Of a stretch of DNA of 64,000 nt, positions 46,107 to 57,934 are shown in pieces (position 1 is the stretch's first letter; every line of letters begins with the position of its first letter). Source of the DNA: Melitaea cinxia (Eukaryota; Arthropoda; Insecta; Lepidoptera; Nymphalidae). The stretch spans positions 3,406,001-3,470,000 of the forward strand of contig NC_059423.1 of NCBI RefSeq assembly GCF_905220565.1. Direction: 5' to 3'. The position numbers and the translations under genes were made by a program. The notes under the pieces are model-generated. The model searched no databases. It was not told where the DNA came from and worked only from the letters and a program-made list of their open reading frames with translations.

Positions 46107-46282
46107 CTGTCTTCGATTTCTTTCCGCTTTCTAAAGTCATGTTAACAAAATTATTAGCAATATTAATAGTTTCACAGGTAATATTTAATGTCTTAGGTTC
46201 AAAAACATCGTAAGTAAGTCGTAGTCTTTATTAAGTCCTTTTTTACTTGTTTACCACATATTTTAACACCATTTATCTTAAT
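46107..46282 (-). pseudogene. Upstream Ig first-half exon, apparently frameshifted
   Basis: Between the acceptor TTCCCACAG and a good donor ACAG|GTATGT, the 5' part reads IKINGVKICGKQVKKDLIKT in frame 0. The 3' part, from DVFEPKTLNITCETINIANN onward, lies in the next frame and ends in phase 1, fitting the exon at 44.9 kb. No single frame spans the interval: joining the parts needs one base fewer or two more near 46,210. Either the exon is broken, or the true acceptor is inside it, or there is a sequence error. LNITC would be Ig strand B. Confidence 0.4.
46139..46210 (+). other. Antisense signal-peptide-like frame
   Basis: On the + strand the same DNA encodes MLTKLLAILIVSQVIFNVLG then SKTS and meets a perfect GTAAGTAAG donor. 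No matching downstream exon was found, and the - strand reading agrees with its neighbours, so I think it is fortuitous, but it cannot be excluded as a first exon. Confidence 0.2.
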
Positions 46283-46574
46283 CTGTGGGAAAAACAATAA
46301 TAATATTTATAAGTGACTATTATACTAAAGATATACGGATACATCGTGCCTGTTTATCAGTTGCCGCTGAAATAGCCCGGTACTGCTCAGTTCGGATCCT
46401 CTCGGATAGCTATCTGACGTGTAACTGTATTTAACAGATTAAGGATCGACTACACCGCTTGTGAATAAAGTTAGTTAGAATAAAAAGTATTAAAAGGCGG
46501 TACATCAGCGGTACTCCTAATAGGAGCCTTTTCTTCTAAATTAATAAATTACAACTTTTGTTTCACATTTGCGA

Positions 46575-46634
46575 AAAGAAATATCTCATATTATATATAT
46601 ATATATATATATATATAATATGAGATATTTCTTT
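46575..46634. repeat. 60-bp perfect palindrome with (TA)n core
   Basis: AAAGAAATATCTCATATTA at 46575-46593 is the exact reverse complement of 46616-46634; the centre is (AT)n, itself self-complementary. It could extrude as a cruciform. Confidence 0.85.
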
Positions 46635-46679
46635 ATTATCTTTTTTATTCTATATTATATATCTTATATTAGAATTCAA

Positions 46680-47001
46680 TCTTAATATATAAAATTCTCG
46701 TGTCGCGGTGTTTGTAGTTAAACTCCTCCGAAACGGCTTGGCCGATTCTCATGAAATTTTGTGTGCATATTGGGTAGGTCTGAGAATCGAACAACATCTA
46801 TTTTTCACCTCCCTAAATGTTAAGGGTAGTCCACCGCTATTTTTTTTTTAATTTTTAGTTAAATTATTTTATTTTTAATTTATTATGATTAGGCGTTGAA
46901 AATTACATGCAACCCTAAATTTTCACCCTTCTACCACCAACCCCTATTTTTAAATGGTGTTTAGCGGCAAGACAACGTTTGCGGGGTCCCGGTCAGCTAG
47001 T
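46680..47001 (+). mobile_element. Helitron-like non-autonomous element
   Basis: TCTTAATATATAAAATTCTC at the left, GGTCAGCTAGT at the right. A partial relative (TCTTATATATAAAATTCTCG) lies at about 10,831-10,960. Confidence 0.6.
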
Positions 47002-47225
47002 AGTAAAATAAAATTATTTACCAAAAACTTTTATCTATTGGATACTGTCACTCGTAAAATAGCGTTATCCAAAACCGTTAAAACAGACCCATAGCAGATT
47101 TGTTGCCGCAATTCAGAAATGACAAGTGGTATGGGTCTCTTGTTGCGAGCTTTTAACACATTATTACTTTATAATTTATAAATAAAAAAATCTTTATTAA
47201 TTACTTTCCACATTCATTAATATAG

Positions 47226-47513
47226 TGTTAGAAACTTTCCCACGACCCGGCTCCTCTACTCAGTGACGTCGTGCAACGGAGCGCGGAGAGCGGGGCAATA
47301 ACGCCGCGTGCGCCACGTCGCATCATGCGGTAGCATCGCTCTCTTTGCTTCGAGCTCGCGGCAGCGACGGACGTACTCTCTAGTGCTAATAGGACGCGTA
47401 CTTGTACTTGTGTCGATAAACAATTAGTTGATGTAAATGAATAAATCTTGTAAGGTTACTCCGTGTCTTATTCTTTTTAAAATAAAATTCTCTTTCACTT
47501 CTGATTTCTAAGA
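47226..47513 (+). repeat. 5' LTR
   Basis: 288 bp, TGTTAG...CTAAGA, GC-rich centre (CGTGCGCCACGTCGCATCATGCGG) and AATAAA near its end. Followed at once by ATCAGAAGTGGGATAG, the presumed primer-binding region. Confidence 0.9.
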
Positions 47514-47774
47514 TCAGAAGTGGGATAGATACACGCGCGTTTCGACCGTTCGCCATTGTTATAAATCAACAATAGTGATTGTGTAACATTTCTTTTCTTC
47601 TTTCATACGAAAAAAAAACCTCGTGTTGCTCGTTAAATGTGTGTCGAGTGTGGTATTTTGTTTAAAATCAACAATAGTGATTGCGTAATATTTTTTGTTT
47701 TATTAGGAAAGAAAGCTTTGTGTTGTTCGTTACGTTATTTGTGTCATGTGTGGTATTCAGCTATTTAGTTAGAA

Positions 47775-48146
47775 ATGTCTGATCGTGAGTCTGGGTCTAC
47801 GGGTTGACACACTCCGTCTGAAGAACGATATAAAAAGCAGAATTCTTGTAGACGTCGTGGTAATTCACGCAGTAGTAATTACGACCGTTTGGATAGACAA
47901 ACTCGTTCCTGTCACAATCGTAGTAAATCTCCCTGTGAAAGTACGAGGGATAGGCGCCGCGATAGTTCGTATGGCCGTCGCGATAGTGTACGACGTGATG
48001 ATCCTTTTAATCGAATACTCAAGTGGTTAAATGCACTAGAGAGTAGGCTGCCTACTACGGTGTCATTGACGTCAAGTACGATACCGCATCCTAGCGCCGA
48101 GCGTGCATCCCAACTTTCGCACCAGGAAACAACGAGGTCTCTGTAG
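47775..48146 (+). pseudogene. Gag-like frame of the LTR element
   Basis: An ATG at 47775 opens a frame that meets TGA after ten codons, then continues in the same frame to 48146 as an Arg/Ser/Asp-rich protein (CESTRDRRRDSSYGRRDSVR) and an amphipathic LKWLNALESRL. Later gag sequence to about 48,720 is broken by stops and shifts. Non-functional as read. Confidence 0.55.
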
Positions 48147-49694
48147 AAGATGCGGAGTCGCACGCGACAGGTCAAGCGTCCGAGGCGCTTCGCGATGACA
48201 GCGCAGGGACAGCGGACAGGATTGTTGACGCGTTTTTCATTCAAGTAAGATCTAAGCATTACTATATATCAAACTTCGACCCCAGTGTTCATGATTCTGA
48301 CCTGTGGTGCGCAGAACTAGATCGCGCTCGGAAATTAAATAACTGAGACTATCGAGAATGTCTGGGACACAGGCAATTGCTTACGTGTGATGCTAAATGC
48401 TAATGCATGGCTGGATGGCTGGACTGCACGTATACGAATTTTAAAACTGAATTTCGATTGTTGTGGCCATGTGAGGTGAATTAAAAACTGCTTCAGTGAT
48501 CGGAGGCATTTCTGATCTCAGATTAAAGCCGTGTCAACGAACGCTAGGTTACAGTTAAATAATATGGTCGAATTTCTGTCGGTATATGTAAAGCCTAAGA
48601 GCGCGCGTTCAGCGAATAATCCTGTTCGTTCGTCAAGCGATAGTAGTACGTTAAATCCACGTAAACGTGATGCTATTAGGTACGGTTGATTGTCATGCTA
48701 CAGACGTGGAAAAATAGGTGTAACGCCGTAACGATTTCCAAATCGGTGGTAGCTTTACTTTTAAAAATAATAATCACTTTAAAATTTTAATTGGTAAAAT
48801 GACGATTCGATAGTGCTTTTGAAGGTTATTTGAATAAAGTTTTTTTGATAGACAGTGGTTTGGTTCCGAGTTTCAATATCAATCATTAGGAATGCTGTTT
48901 TTTTTAATCAACTGAGATAGTATTGAACGTAACATAAGTCAAGGTCAGGTATGACCGAGCGAACAAAAGACGAAGCTTTTGTTGAGATTCCTCTTGATTT
49001 AATACTTTCGTAATAAAAGTATTGCACTCATTTTGAAAAGAAAAATTAACTCAGACGCGCTATATCTTAATCTAACGAAACTGTAACTGATGCTTTTATT
49101 AAAAAATGTGAGTTCTCTGTTTGGTTACTCCCATACGAATTGTAGTACACATCGACACTTGTTTTAGAGTCCAGAATTTTGAAAATAAGTGATATTTTGT
49201 GCATCACATTGCAACACGTAATATCTGATATTGGACCAAAAAAAAAAAAATAAGTTGAGTGATACTGATGGACAATATAAAACAGTGCTACATACTGTTA
49301 CCACCGACATGAGATGTGATTTGGAGCTTAGCCTAAACATGACTACGTACGACTAGATGTTTGTTGCCTATTTTAAAATGTTACAGCTGTGACCACTAAC
49401 GACCAACTTCATGTGTAGCATAGCGTGGCCAGAGGTGCGAATAGTGTGTGCTGCCTGCCTGAGCTACGTTGAGTACTGCTGCGCGTGACATACTCAGCTG
49501 AGCGTTCCATCCTGCGACCTGAGCTGCGTCGGGTGTGCGCAACGCGTGACACACTCAGTTGAGCGTCGCATCGTACAGCCTGCTGATAAGCGGTGAATTG
49601 CTTGGCCTGTGCTGCATTGATGGGCCTGTGCTGCAGTGCTGGGCAGAGAAGAGTGAGCTGCGTGTGACGCTTCGCAGAGGGATTAATATTGTAG

Positions 49695-49912
49695 CCCCGA
49701 CATTGTGGCTATAGTTTGCCCCGACATTGTGGCAATTGTTCGCCCCGACATTGTGGCGTTTGTTAGCCCCGACATTGTGGCAATTGTTCGCCCCGACATT
49801 GTGGCGTTTGTTAGCCCCGACATTGTGGCTATAGTTTGCCCCGACATTGTGGCAATTGTTTTCACCCCGACATTGTGGTATTTGTTAGCCCCGACATTGT
49901 GGCTATAGTTTG
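49695..49912 (+). repeat. 24-bp minisatellite, 9 copies
   Basis: CCCCGACATTGTGG plus ten variable bases (CTATAGTTTG, CAATTGTTCG, CGTTTGTTAG), starts at 49695, 49719, 49743, 49767, 49791, 49815, 49839, 49865 and 49889. The period is a multiple of three, so both strands stay open (MSGxTxAT repeats on the - strand). It lies inside the LTR element and is unlikely to be coding. Confidence 0.9.
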
Positions 49913-50163
49913 TGAATACGAGTTGTAGCTACCTATTTTAATCTGATCACTTGAAATGCACACTTGTGATCATTTTACAATGGGATGTTGTCAACGACAA
50001 CAAAGTATGAAACAACAACCAAAAGATTTTTTTTTGCTTTAGATGACGGTGGTTTGATTGGGGTTAAAGGAAGATGAAGCCCGAGGAACTCCTGCTGAAG
50101 AAGAGCAGAGCCAAGCCGAGGGGAGTTAAGCTGACGAGGACGTTCAGCTGTCAGGAGAGGCCG

Positions 50164-50451
50164 TGTTAGAAACTTTCCCACGACCCGGCTCCTCTACTCA
50201 GTGACGTCGTGCAACGGAGCGCGGAGAGCGGGGCAATAACGCCGCGTGCGCCACGTCGCATCATGCGGTAGCATCGCTCTCTTTGCTTCGAGCTCGCGGC
50301 AGCGACGGACGTACTCTCTAGTGCTAATAGGACGCGTACTTGTACTTGTGTCGATAAACAATTAGTTGATGTAAATGAATAAATCTTGTAAGGTTACTCC
50401 GTGTCTTATTCTTTTTAAAATAAAATTCTCTTTCACTTCTGATTTCTAAGA
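50164..50451 (+). repeat. 3' LTR
   Basis: 288 bp, the same sequence as the 5' copy. It is preceded by the purine-rich AGGAGAGG, a possible polypurine tract. Confidence 0.9.
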
Positions 50452-50582
50452 ATAGGTTATAATTGTTGCAAACAGTACCCACCAGAAGGTTCTGATATCT
50501 CCAACGTAGACGTAACTGAAAATTATGATTATTAATTTATTCTATTGTTACATTTTTTAATTAAATTTAATTTTAATATATA

Positions 50583-50800
50583 TTCCGGTTTGGATGTCTG
50601 TCCTTGTGAGTGGGTCTCACCACCGTACCTCGGAGAGCGCGTAAAGACATAGCCACCATATACACATGATAGTGATGGTTATTCACCGCAGGGAATATAT
50701 CCGCTAACCCGCAGGGGAGCAACACGACGAATTCTTCAATCTTTCCGCTACATGAAGGAAGAGACCTATGTCCAGCAGTGGGACGTTACAGGCTGAATGC
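50583..50800 (+). mobile_element. SINE family 2, 3' two thirds
   Basis: TCCTTGTGAGTGGGTCTCAC to CTATGTCCAGCAGTGGGACG. Confidence 0.65.
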
Positions 50801-50879
50801 GATATATAAAATATAAAACATACATAGATATATCAAAACTCTATTCTAATTATTTATCGTTGTGTCCATTTGTTATAAG

Positions 50880-51310
50880 TATTCTTTGACGGTTCGCAGG
50901 AAAGTGGACATAAGGTGCCAATCAAACCACTAATTGCAAATTCATGCGACGTTTCGATCCTTTATTGGACCATCATCAGGCATCTAAAATACATACAAAC
51001 ATTGAAGAAAGTTGTACAACTAATTAATCCATACAACAACAAACCAAAGAGAACCAAACCATCAGTACCTTTACATGTAGTAGTCAATAGACATCTCTTC
51101 ATTAAAGTTCTTTCAAAACATAATGAAGCAGCTGAATACAGTTGCATTTTTTCACCATGCCTCCATATTACTAGCACAGCTGACACCTGACAGTGCTCAA
51201 ATATGCGTACCACTTATAAAATTCGCCTACAACGCCCTCGGCGTTTTTTACGTTAGTGGAACGGCAATTTCAGCAGTCGTAGTCGATGGCGTTGCGGGCC
51301 TTTAGTAGAA
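50880..51310 (+). other. Unclassified element-like segment
   Basis: GACGTTTCGATCCTTTATTGGACCATCATCAGG and a GC-richer tail (ACAACGCCCTCGGCG, GGCGTTGCGGGCC). Short open frames on both strands, none recognisable. Possibly the edge of a transposon. Confidence 0.3.
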
Positions 51311-51379
51311 CACGCTCATTAACGTCTAAGGACACGAGTGCATAAGTCACATGTTTTTGCATTAGGTCAATATCATTAA

Positions 51380-51955
51380 CCGACTTCCAAAAAAGGAGGA
51401 GGTTCTTAATTCGACTATATTTTTTTTCTTTATGTATGTTACTTCAGAACTTTTGACTGGGTGGACCGATTTCGACAAAAAAAATTAATCGAAAGGTGGT
51501 GTGTGTCATTTGGTCGCAATTAAATTTATTTGAGATCTAACAACTACTTTTCGAGTTATATCTAATAATGCGTTTTTACTTGACTCGTTTTTCGTCGACT
51601 TACCTACGTTGTATTATACAGCATAATTTTTTTTTTTTGTTAGAAAGGATATCTCGAGTTTAGTACCATGATAAGAAAACCAGGATCTGATGATGGGGTC
51701 CCAGAGAAATCGAGGGAAACTCTCGAAAATTCGGATAACTTTTTACTGGGTGTACCGATTTTGATGATTTTTAATTTAATCGAAAGCCAATGTTTACCAT
51801 GTGGTCACATATATTTTATCGAGATCTGATAACTACTTTTTGAGTAATCTTTGATAACGCGTAGTTACTGGACTATTTTTTCGTCGATCTACGTTGTATT
51901 ACTTGTCGATGTAATCGAAGTCGGTTTATTTTTCGTTTGCGAGCAAACACAATTT
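51380..51955 (-). repeat. Interspersed repeat family 4, inverted copy
   Basis: ACCGACTTCCAAAAAAGGAG to TTTTCGTTTGCGAGCAAACA. Confidence 0.7.
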
Positions 51956-52159
51956 ATTAAAATTAACTAGTGGTCGCCCAATGGTTGAAATTCAACCATA
52001 ATTAATTTAAATTATATGTTTGAACATGAAACAAAAGAGAATGTCTGTGTGACTGTGTCAAATACATGGTAGTGTGTGCAAGGTTTTTTTATGGATTTAA
52101 TGTATTCTTTAAGCATAATTAAAAACTGTATTGGCATTCTGCACTCCTCTATATCTTAA

Positions 52160-52322
52160 AATTAAGCGTCACGTTGTTTGTCTGCGATGGATTCCTAAAC
52201 TACTTAACCGATTTTAATCAAATTTGCATACCGTGTGCGTGGCTATATTTTATTTCGATATATGTAATTATTGTATTTAAGAAACAAAAATAAGGCGGTA
52301 CGAAGTTCGCCAGGTCAGCTAG
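52160..52322 (+). mobile_element. Helitron-like non-autonomous element
   Basis: TCTATATCTTAAAATTAAGC at the left; ends CGCCAGGTCAGCTAGT. Confidence 0.55.
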
Positions 52323-53737
52323 TAAGCTATTAGAGTGCGAAATTTCATACTCCTCCGTCCGCACAATTTTGGATTAAAAATAGTACAAAGTTTTAATATA
52401 AGTATAGATAGAAAAACAACAGTTATTAATGCTGTTTTTCGTTTTCAAAATTTTATAATCACTAACAACTGAATATTATTAGGTAATTTATTTTGAATGT
52501 ATGCTGTGTTAGCGACCTTTATTTAAAAATAAATAAATAAACAAATTAAAGATAAGAGCAATTGAAATCGGAAATTTTCAAACTATTATAATACACACAC
52601 GCACACATACCTACTTTTGCATGCATTCATTAGGCAGCAGCAATTTTTAGCAGGGAATTTTCTGCTCTGCCCTACCTCATTTACTTTACATCGACAAGTA
52701 ATAAAATTATAAGTAATATTATCAAAGAAGACGAAAAGTTAATCAAAGAAATATAAGTACTACCTTATACCTACCTACCTACTCATTTAATTGAAGTCGG
52801 TTAAATAACCAATCTAATCGTCATTTATTACGCAGGAATATAACAAAAAAATTTAAAAATAGTTACAAAGTAAAATAATATGCAGTTATTATTCTATTGA
52901 AGTAAAACTTCTTTACGCTCGCTTGACTTGGGAAGTTTACTTATTTCTGAATATTGATAAATATTGATTAATATTTTCTAGCTTACCAATTTGGAAAGTT
53001 CAAAACAATAAAATCGTGAAAAAGGAGAAGCAATATTTAACAAATTGTTGTACAGCGCCATCTTGTCGTAATACTAAAAACCAAATAGTAAAAGATTTGG
53101 TTTGGACACATAAACGCCATCTATAAAAGTTTTATAAAATTTAAAATAACGATAAGAGATGTCGCTACTTGAAAAAAATTGCTAATATGTTATTTACTAG
53201 CTGTGCCCACGACTTCGCGTGGAATAGTGACTGGTTTATTTTGAATTATAAACACCGTCGTTTGGGTGTTTACGTGTCCAATATGATTTTTTAAACTGAC
53301 ATAACTTTTTTATTTAATTATGAACCAATTGACATGAAACAAACACTAAATGTTAAATAAAGCTCACCACGATACAATTATAGTGATTCTATTAGTGAAA
53401 ACTGCATCTAAATCGGATAAGCCGTTTCTGAGATTAGTGTGCACATACATATTAAGTACGTTTACATTTTTATTATATATACATTGATTATTATTGCTAG
53501 CGATTTTTATCGATGGTGTAATCAACAACAATAAATAATTAAAATATTTAAAAAATTTCAAATCGTTTAGTGTTTATTGATGAAGAATCGAAATTGTAAA
53601 CAATTTCAATCCTCCAAAACACTAAACATTTAATGATAATACTTAAATAAAATTTATTATAACACTTAAACATGTTTCAACTTAAAATATACGTGATATA
53701 GGCAAATATACGTGAAACTTATACATCAATAATTGTG

Positions 53738-54130
53738 TTTGCAGGCAAACGAAAAAAACCGACTTCAATTATATCAAAAAGTAATACAACGTAGGTAGAT
53801 GAAAAAATATTAGTCAAGTAAATACGCATTATCAAAGATTACTCAAAAGTTGTAATCAGATTCCGATGAAATTTGAATGTGACCACATGATAAACATCAG
53901 CTTTCGATTAAATTAAAAATTATCAAAATCTGTACACCCAGTAAAAAGTTATGCGGATTTTGATGGATTCACCATTTTCACATTCACAGACACATGGGAT
54001 CCCAGAGAAATCAAGGGAAACCCTCGAAAATTGTAGTGAGGACTAGTGCATATGTTGATTATTTTTCGTCTACTTACGTTGTATTGCTTGTCGATGTAAC
54101 TGAATGCGGTTTTTTTTTCATTTACGAGCA
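53738..54130 (+). repeat. Interspersed repeat family 4, copy 4
   Basis: TTTGCAGGCAAACGAAAAAA onward; the end (54,060-54,130) is inverted relative to the start. Confidence 0.6.
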
Positions 54131-54227
54131 AACACAATTATAGTGGTTGTAATCACAATGCAATAGACATGTCTATTGGATGTAACTATTAATATTTTAC
54201 CTATTATTTTAATATATTGTACTAAAG

Positions 54228-54545
54228 ATGCCGTGTGGTGCCGGCTGAGTAGAACAGCACCACTCCCTTTCTTCCCGTGGGGGGGGGGGGGGCGGCCGAG
54301 GCATAAACCGGGCTCAATATCATCTGGGTTCTGGAGAAGGGAAACTTCATTTGAAATCCGGAATGGGGTCTCCGTCAAGCATTCGTGGCATAGCTCTAAA
54401 ATGCGAAAGACTCCTGCAGCCGAACTGACTCCACACGTATCGACTCGTCGTTCCTGTGGGCCTAGCCAGTGAGGTCGAGAGGGTGGCGCAGAGCTTAGGC
54501 AACTCTGCGTTTTCCTGAAGAGTGTCCTAGGTGACACTGCGTCTG
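54228..54545 (+). repeat. Interspersed repeat family 7, longer copy
   Basis: GATGCCGTGTGGTGCCGGCT, a run of 14 G, then GGGGTCTCCGTCAAGCATTC. Open frames here are chance products of GC-rich repeat DNA. Confidence 0.55.
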
Positions 54546-54689
54546 TCTGAAACTGTCTAAGTCGTCTGCAATAGGCGAACTAAGGTCAATTTCTACAGGT
54601 ACAGCTGCGAAGAGACGCACGAAAAGTGGTGAGATATAAATTTTGTAAATACCCTCATAAACTTAAACATACTGACTGTAAAAGCATCT

Positions 54690-55080
54690 CAACATCATCA
54701 GAAGATCACAGCTAAATAGCACTGCTATTAATAATGTATTGTTCCGGTGTAAGTATTGTAGCTAGAGCCCCTAAAGAGGTGTTACAATCGGATCAGATGG
54801 ATTGTGCTTGTTTGCCATCCTAGTTGTATAAAACAAACTTACAAACACAACAACCCACTTTAACACTTATCAAATGATTTTTACTTATTTTTTTGTATAA
54901 ACCTGCCAAATAATAGGCACTGCTTTCTTCTTGTGGTAAATAAGGTGACTAGAGCTCCTAGAAGGGATTGAGGAGTAGGGTTGGCAACACGTTTCTGGTG
55001 TTGCAAACGTCTAAGGGCCGGTAATTGTTTACCATCAGGTGAGCCGTACGCTTGTTTGCCGACCTAATTATATAAAAAAA
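54690..55080 (-). mobile_element. SINE family 3, two inverted partial copies
   Basis: Two successive partial copies (54,700-54,830 and 54,905-55,065), the second followed by a poly(A)-like run. Confidence 0.55.
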
Positions 55081-56132
55081 AAAAAAAATAAGATGTATTA
55101 TTCAAATATACCTACCGGCTTTTAAAGGTAATTGTTTAGAATTTAATTTTAAATGTCTAATACGAGAGTCAGTTAGCGTATTCCAAAACACAATACTTAC
55201 CTACCATCATCTTTTAAAAATAACTAAACTTTTTTTATAACACTTGCTTTATTTTTTTTACTACGTTACTAAATACGTCTTTCTTATTAGGTACTTAAAA
55301 GTTCAATTTCGGTTTATTAATATTATCAAGGCAATTAAATAATCAAGATTTTGTAAATCAAATTACTTTTGAGTTAAGTCGGTAAATAAAAATATTAATA
55401 ATCTATATTCAAAAATATTAATAATCTGTATTCGTCAGTAGTAGATATTGTACATAAAACAATTAAATAAAAAAAATTAAAACCATAATTTAATTTTTCA
55501 CTATTTATGAGACCGTAAAGTTCATTATTGCGTAACAACGCTAATAGGTAAAAACTCGCGCACGCGTACTATAAAGTTTATATTTGTTCGAAATCACATT
55601 GAAGAAGAAGAGACAAAACATCTCATGTTTAATGCGAATAGACAAATAGCACTTCAATTCGTTTCATAGTCATTACCACTTAGGACTCTTTAAATCAGTC
55701 GTCTAATACGATCGAATAGTTTTTAAAATATACGAATCTGCAATTGAATTTGGTTCGTATTCCATACGCAATAGGATGGGAATTTGGTTAATTGGTTTTG
55801 ACGGATACTGTTGGTCGCCATTTTCCATAACGTCTGCCGCGACATCTATACGAAGTTTAGTGTCACCGCGGGCTCGCCGATCGTCGGTCGCGCGTATTTT
55901 TTACTCGATCATTGTTTGCAACCATTGTATTAAGAAAATGATACGAAAAGTCGCTGTTTACAATATTGTTATTGTTAAATATGCTGAATTATAGTCTAGT
56001 AAAAGTATCCCCGATCGGCAACAACGTTTAGCATAACGTGCGGAGTGCTTAGATAGTAAAATAATGAATTTCACACGCTGCCGCAGTCTTATGTTTGAAT
56101 TGTCGTGAATTGTAGAATCGATTTTTAGATGT

Positions 56133-56363
56133 TATTAATGAAATTACTTAGGTGCTTGTGGGTGATATTGTTGTAAGAACGAACCTGTTCCTTTTGAAGA
56201 CCGTTACGTTGACTTTTCGACCGTAGTTGATCGTGGCGGTCTGGAAATCGATAAAGATAATAAAAAATGCATATTTTCCCCATGGTTTCATAAAGGTTCG
56301 GTTCGATACAGTGCCGGCACGAATATCGCAGGCGAATGCTGCCCATTTCAAATTACCATCTGT
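56133..56363 (-). other. Exon-like stretch, unassigned
   Basis: On the - strand, after CATATACAG at 56,364, a phase-1 frame encodes GNLKWAAFACDIRAGTVSNR, then TFMKPWGKYAFFIIFIDFQT and VNVTVFKRNRFVLTTISPTS before TAA. Low in repeats and less AT-biased than its surroundings. No family recognised. Alternatively 55,740-56,458 is a + strand first exon/UTR ending at the donor AAAAG|GTTAGT. Both readings are weak. Confidence 0.25.
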
Positions 56364-56459
56364 ATATGATAACTGCAGTGCGATATTTTTGATGTGGTGT
56401 TGTGATATTATATTATAAATTGTTTTTGCGAAGGAGACTACAACGATCGAAAAGGTTAG

Positions 56460-57934
56460 TAAACAATAACAATCTTACACGTATTATATACCTGTGAGTA
56501 TAGTTTAAATTTAAATTTGAAATAAATATGTATCGTTTTAGGTTCACCAATAATTTAACACTAAAACTTGATTATGGGGTACAAACTTTAGTATCACGAA
56601 CGATGAATAATTAAACAGTGTCCGACCTGCATACTTAATTATACTAATTGCTCTAATATAAAAATAAATGATGATACAACGTACGATCGCGTGTATGTTT
56701 TTTATCAGTGCTAAAAATCTCCCATTGTAGCCTGACATTTGACACAATAAACGCAAATAATACAGATAAAATATGCAATAATGATATATAGATAAGCTTT
56801 TCACAAAAGAAATGTGACCTTTTTTAACACAAAGAGATATAAACAATACAGTTCATATAAAATACTGACTGTGACCCGCAGCTTTAATCGCGTTGATTTG
56901 AGAAAAAAAGAAATTAAAATTTTATAACATATAATCTTCCTTAATAAATGGACTATTCAACACAAAAATAATTTTTCAATTTGAAACAGTAATTCCTAAG
57001 ATTAGGTTCTTCAAACAAATAAACAAACTCTTCAGCTTTATAAAAATAGTATAGATAATATGTATTCTAGACAATTTAGAATTCTGTGTTAACTCAAAAA
57101 AACTATGCCTAAAATAATAAGTATAGCTTTATGCATTGCAGATTAAATATGAAACGGTATAAAATTTTCTTTTCTAAGGTCTAGTGTTAGAACCTGAATG
57201 GCAAACAAGTTTCTCGGGTATTGAGTTACCTACATTCCTAGTAAGGCAGCCAACTGTAACCCTAATCCGTTGGGAGCTATATTGCTTAGTTTTCTTTGTA
57301 AAAAGAATATTAATCGAATGTTGAATGACTTGTTGATGTTGTTTTGTTTACTTTATTTTGTAAAAAAAAATATTAGTAATATTAGAGAAATTATTACAAT
57401 AAGTAATTTTATTTATACAATTCAAACTATAGAAATAATTTTTTTAAACATTTTTGAATATCATATCAAAAATTGACCGCTCCAGCGGGGTATATAATTT
57501 TTTTTAATTGGTTTTACAGATAATCACATTTGAAATAGTAAACTATGAAATATTAGAAATAAAATTTCTGTTAATCATTTTCTATAGTCCTTTGTCTTCA
57601 AAAATGAATAGTGAATAGTTCAGTTAAATAAATCTAACTAATACTAATATTTAATGTCATTTAAAGCTAATAATTTTATTATTATAAAACCCACAATGCT
57701 GGTAACTAACACAGACAGAAAATATGGAAAAAAAATGCCATAAGAAGTTTGTACATATTTTTAGGGCCTTTGTAATTCTCTTTGTCGTAAGATTTTCTAG
57801 TAAGATTTTACTCTAGTAATTTTTTATATTGTAATTTTTTTTTATGTCCTTTAAAAGTGTAATAAAATAATAAATAAACACATAATATTCAATAACAAAT
57901 CTATTTAATTATAAATATGAATTCAATAACCCTC
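56460..57934. other. AT-rich, nothing recognised
   Basis: No gene or identifiable repeat, except CGCTCCAGCGGGG near 57,478, a scrap of the tRNA-like head found at 39.5 kb. Confidence 0.45.

Larger units (their letters stand above)
47226..50451 (+). mobile_element. Complete non-autonomous LTR retrotransposon
   Basis: Two 288-bp LTRs (47226-47513 and 50164-50451), identical over every base I compared, start TGTTAG and end CTAAGA. A 4-bp target duplication ATAG flanks the element (47222-47225 and 50452-50455). The 2.65-kb interior has no pol: only a gag-like frame from 47775 with an early stop, an RS/RD-rich segment, a relic zinc-knuckle (about 48,690) with a changed residue, and a 24-bp minisatellite. 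Identical LTRs with a decayed interior mean it was mobilised recently by proteins supplied in trans. Confidence 0.9.

Noticed and set aside
49683..49908. Repeat-protein genes (MSGxTIAT on the - strand; VxPDIVA on the + strand)
   Set aside because: Both are translations of the 24-bp minisatellite inside a decayed retroelement.
53364..53561. - strand frame starting like a signal peptide (MKFFKYFNYLLLLITPSIK)
   Set aside because: It runs into a common interspersed repeat, its donor is weak, and no exon pairs with it. Considered as a start for the 46-kb Ig exons but unsupported.
54118..54537. 139-codon - strand frame and 98-codon + strand frame
   Set aside because: Both overlap family 7 repeat with a G14 run; no domain is recognisable.
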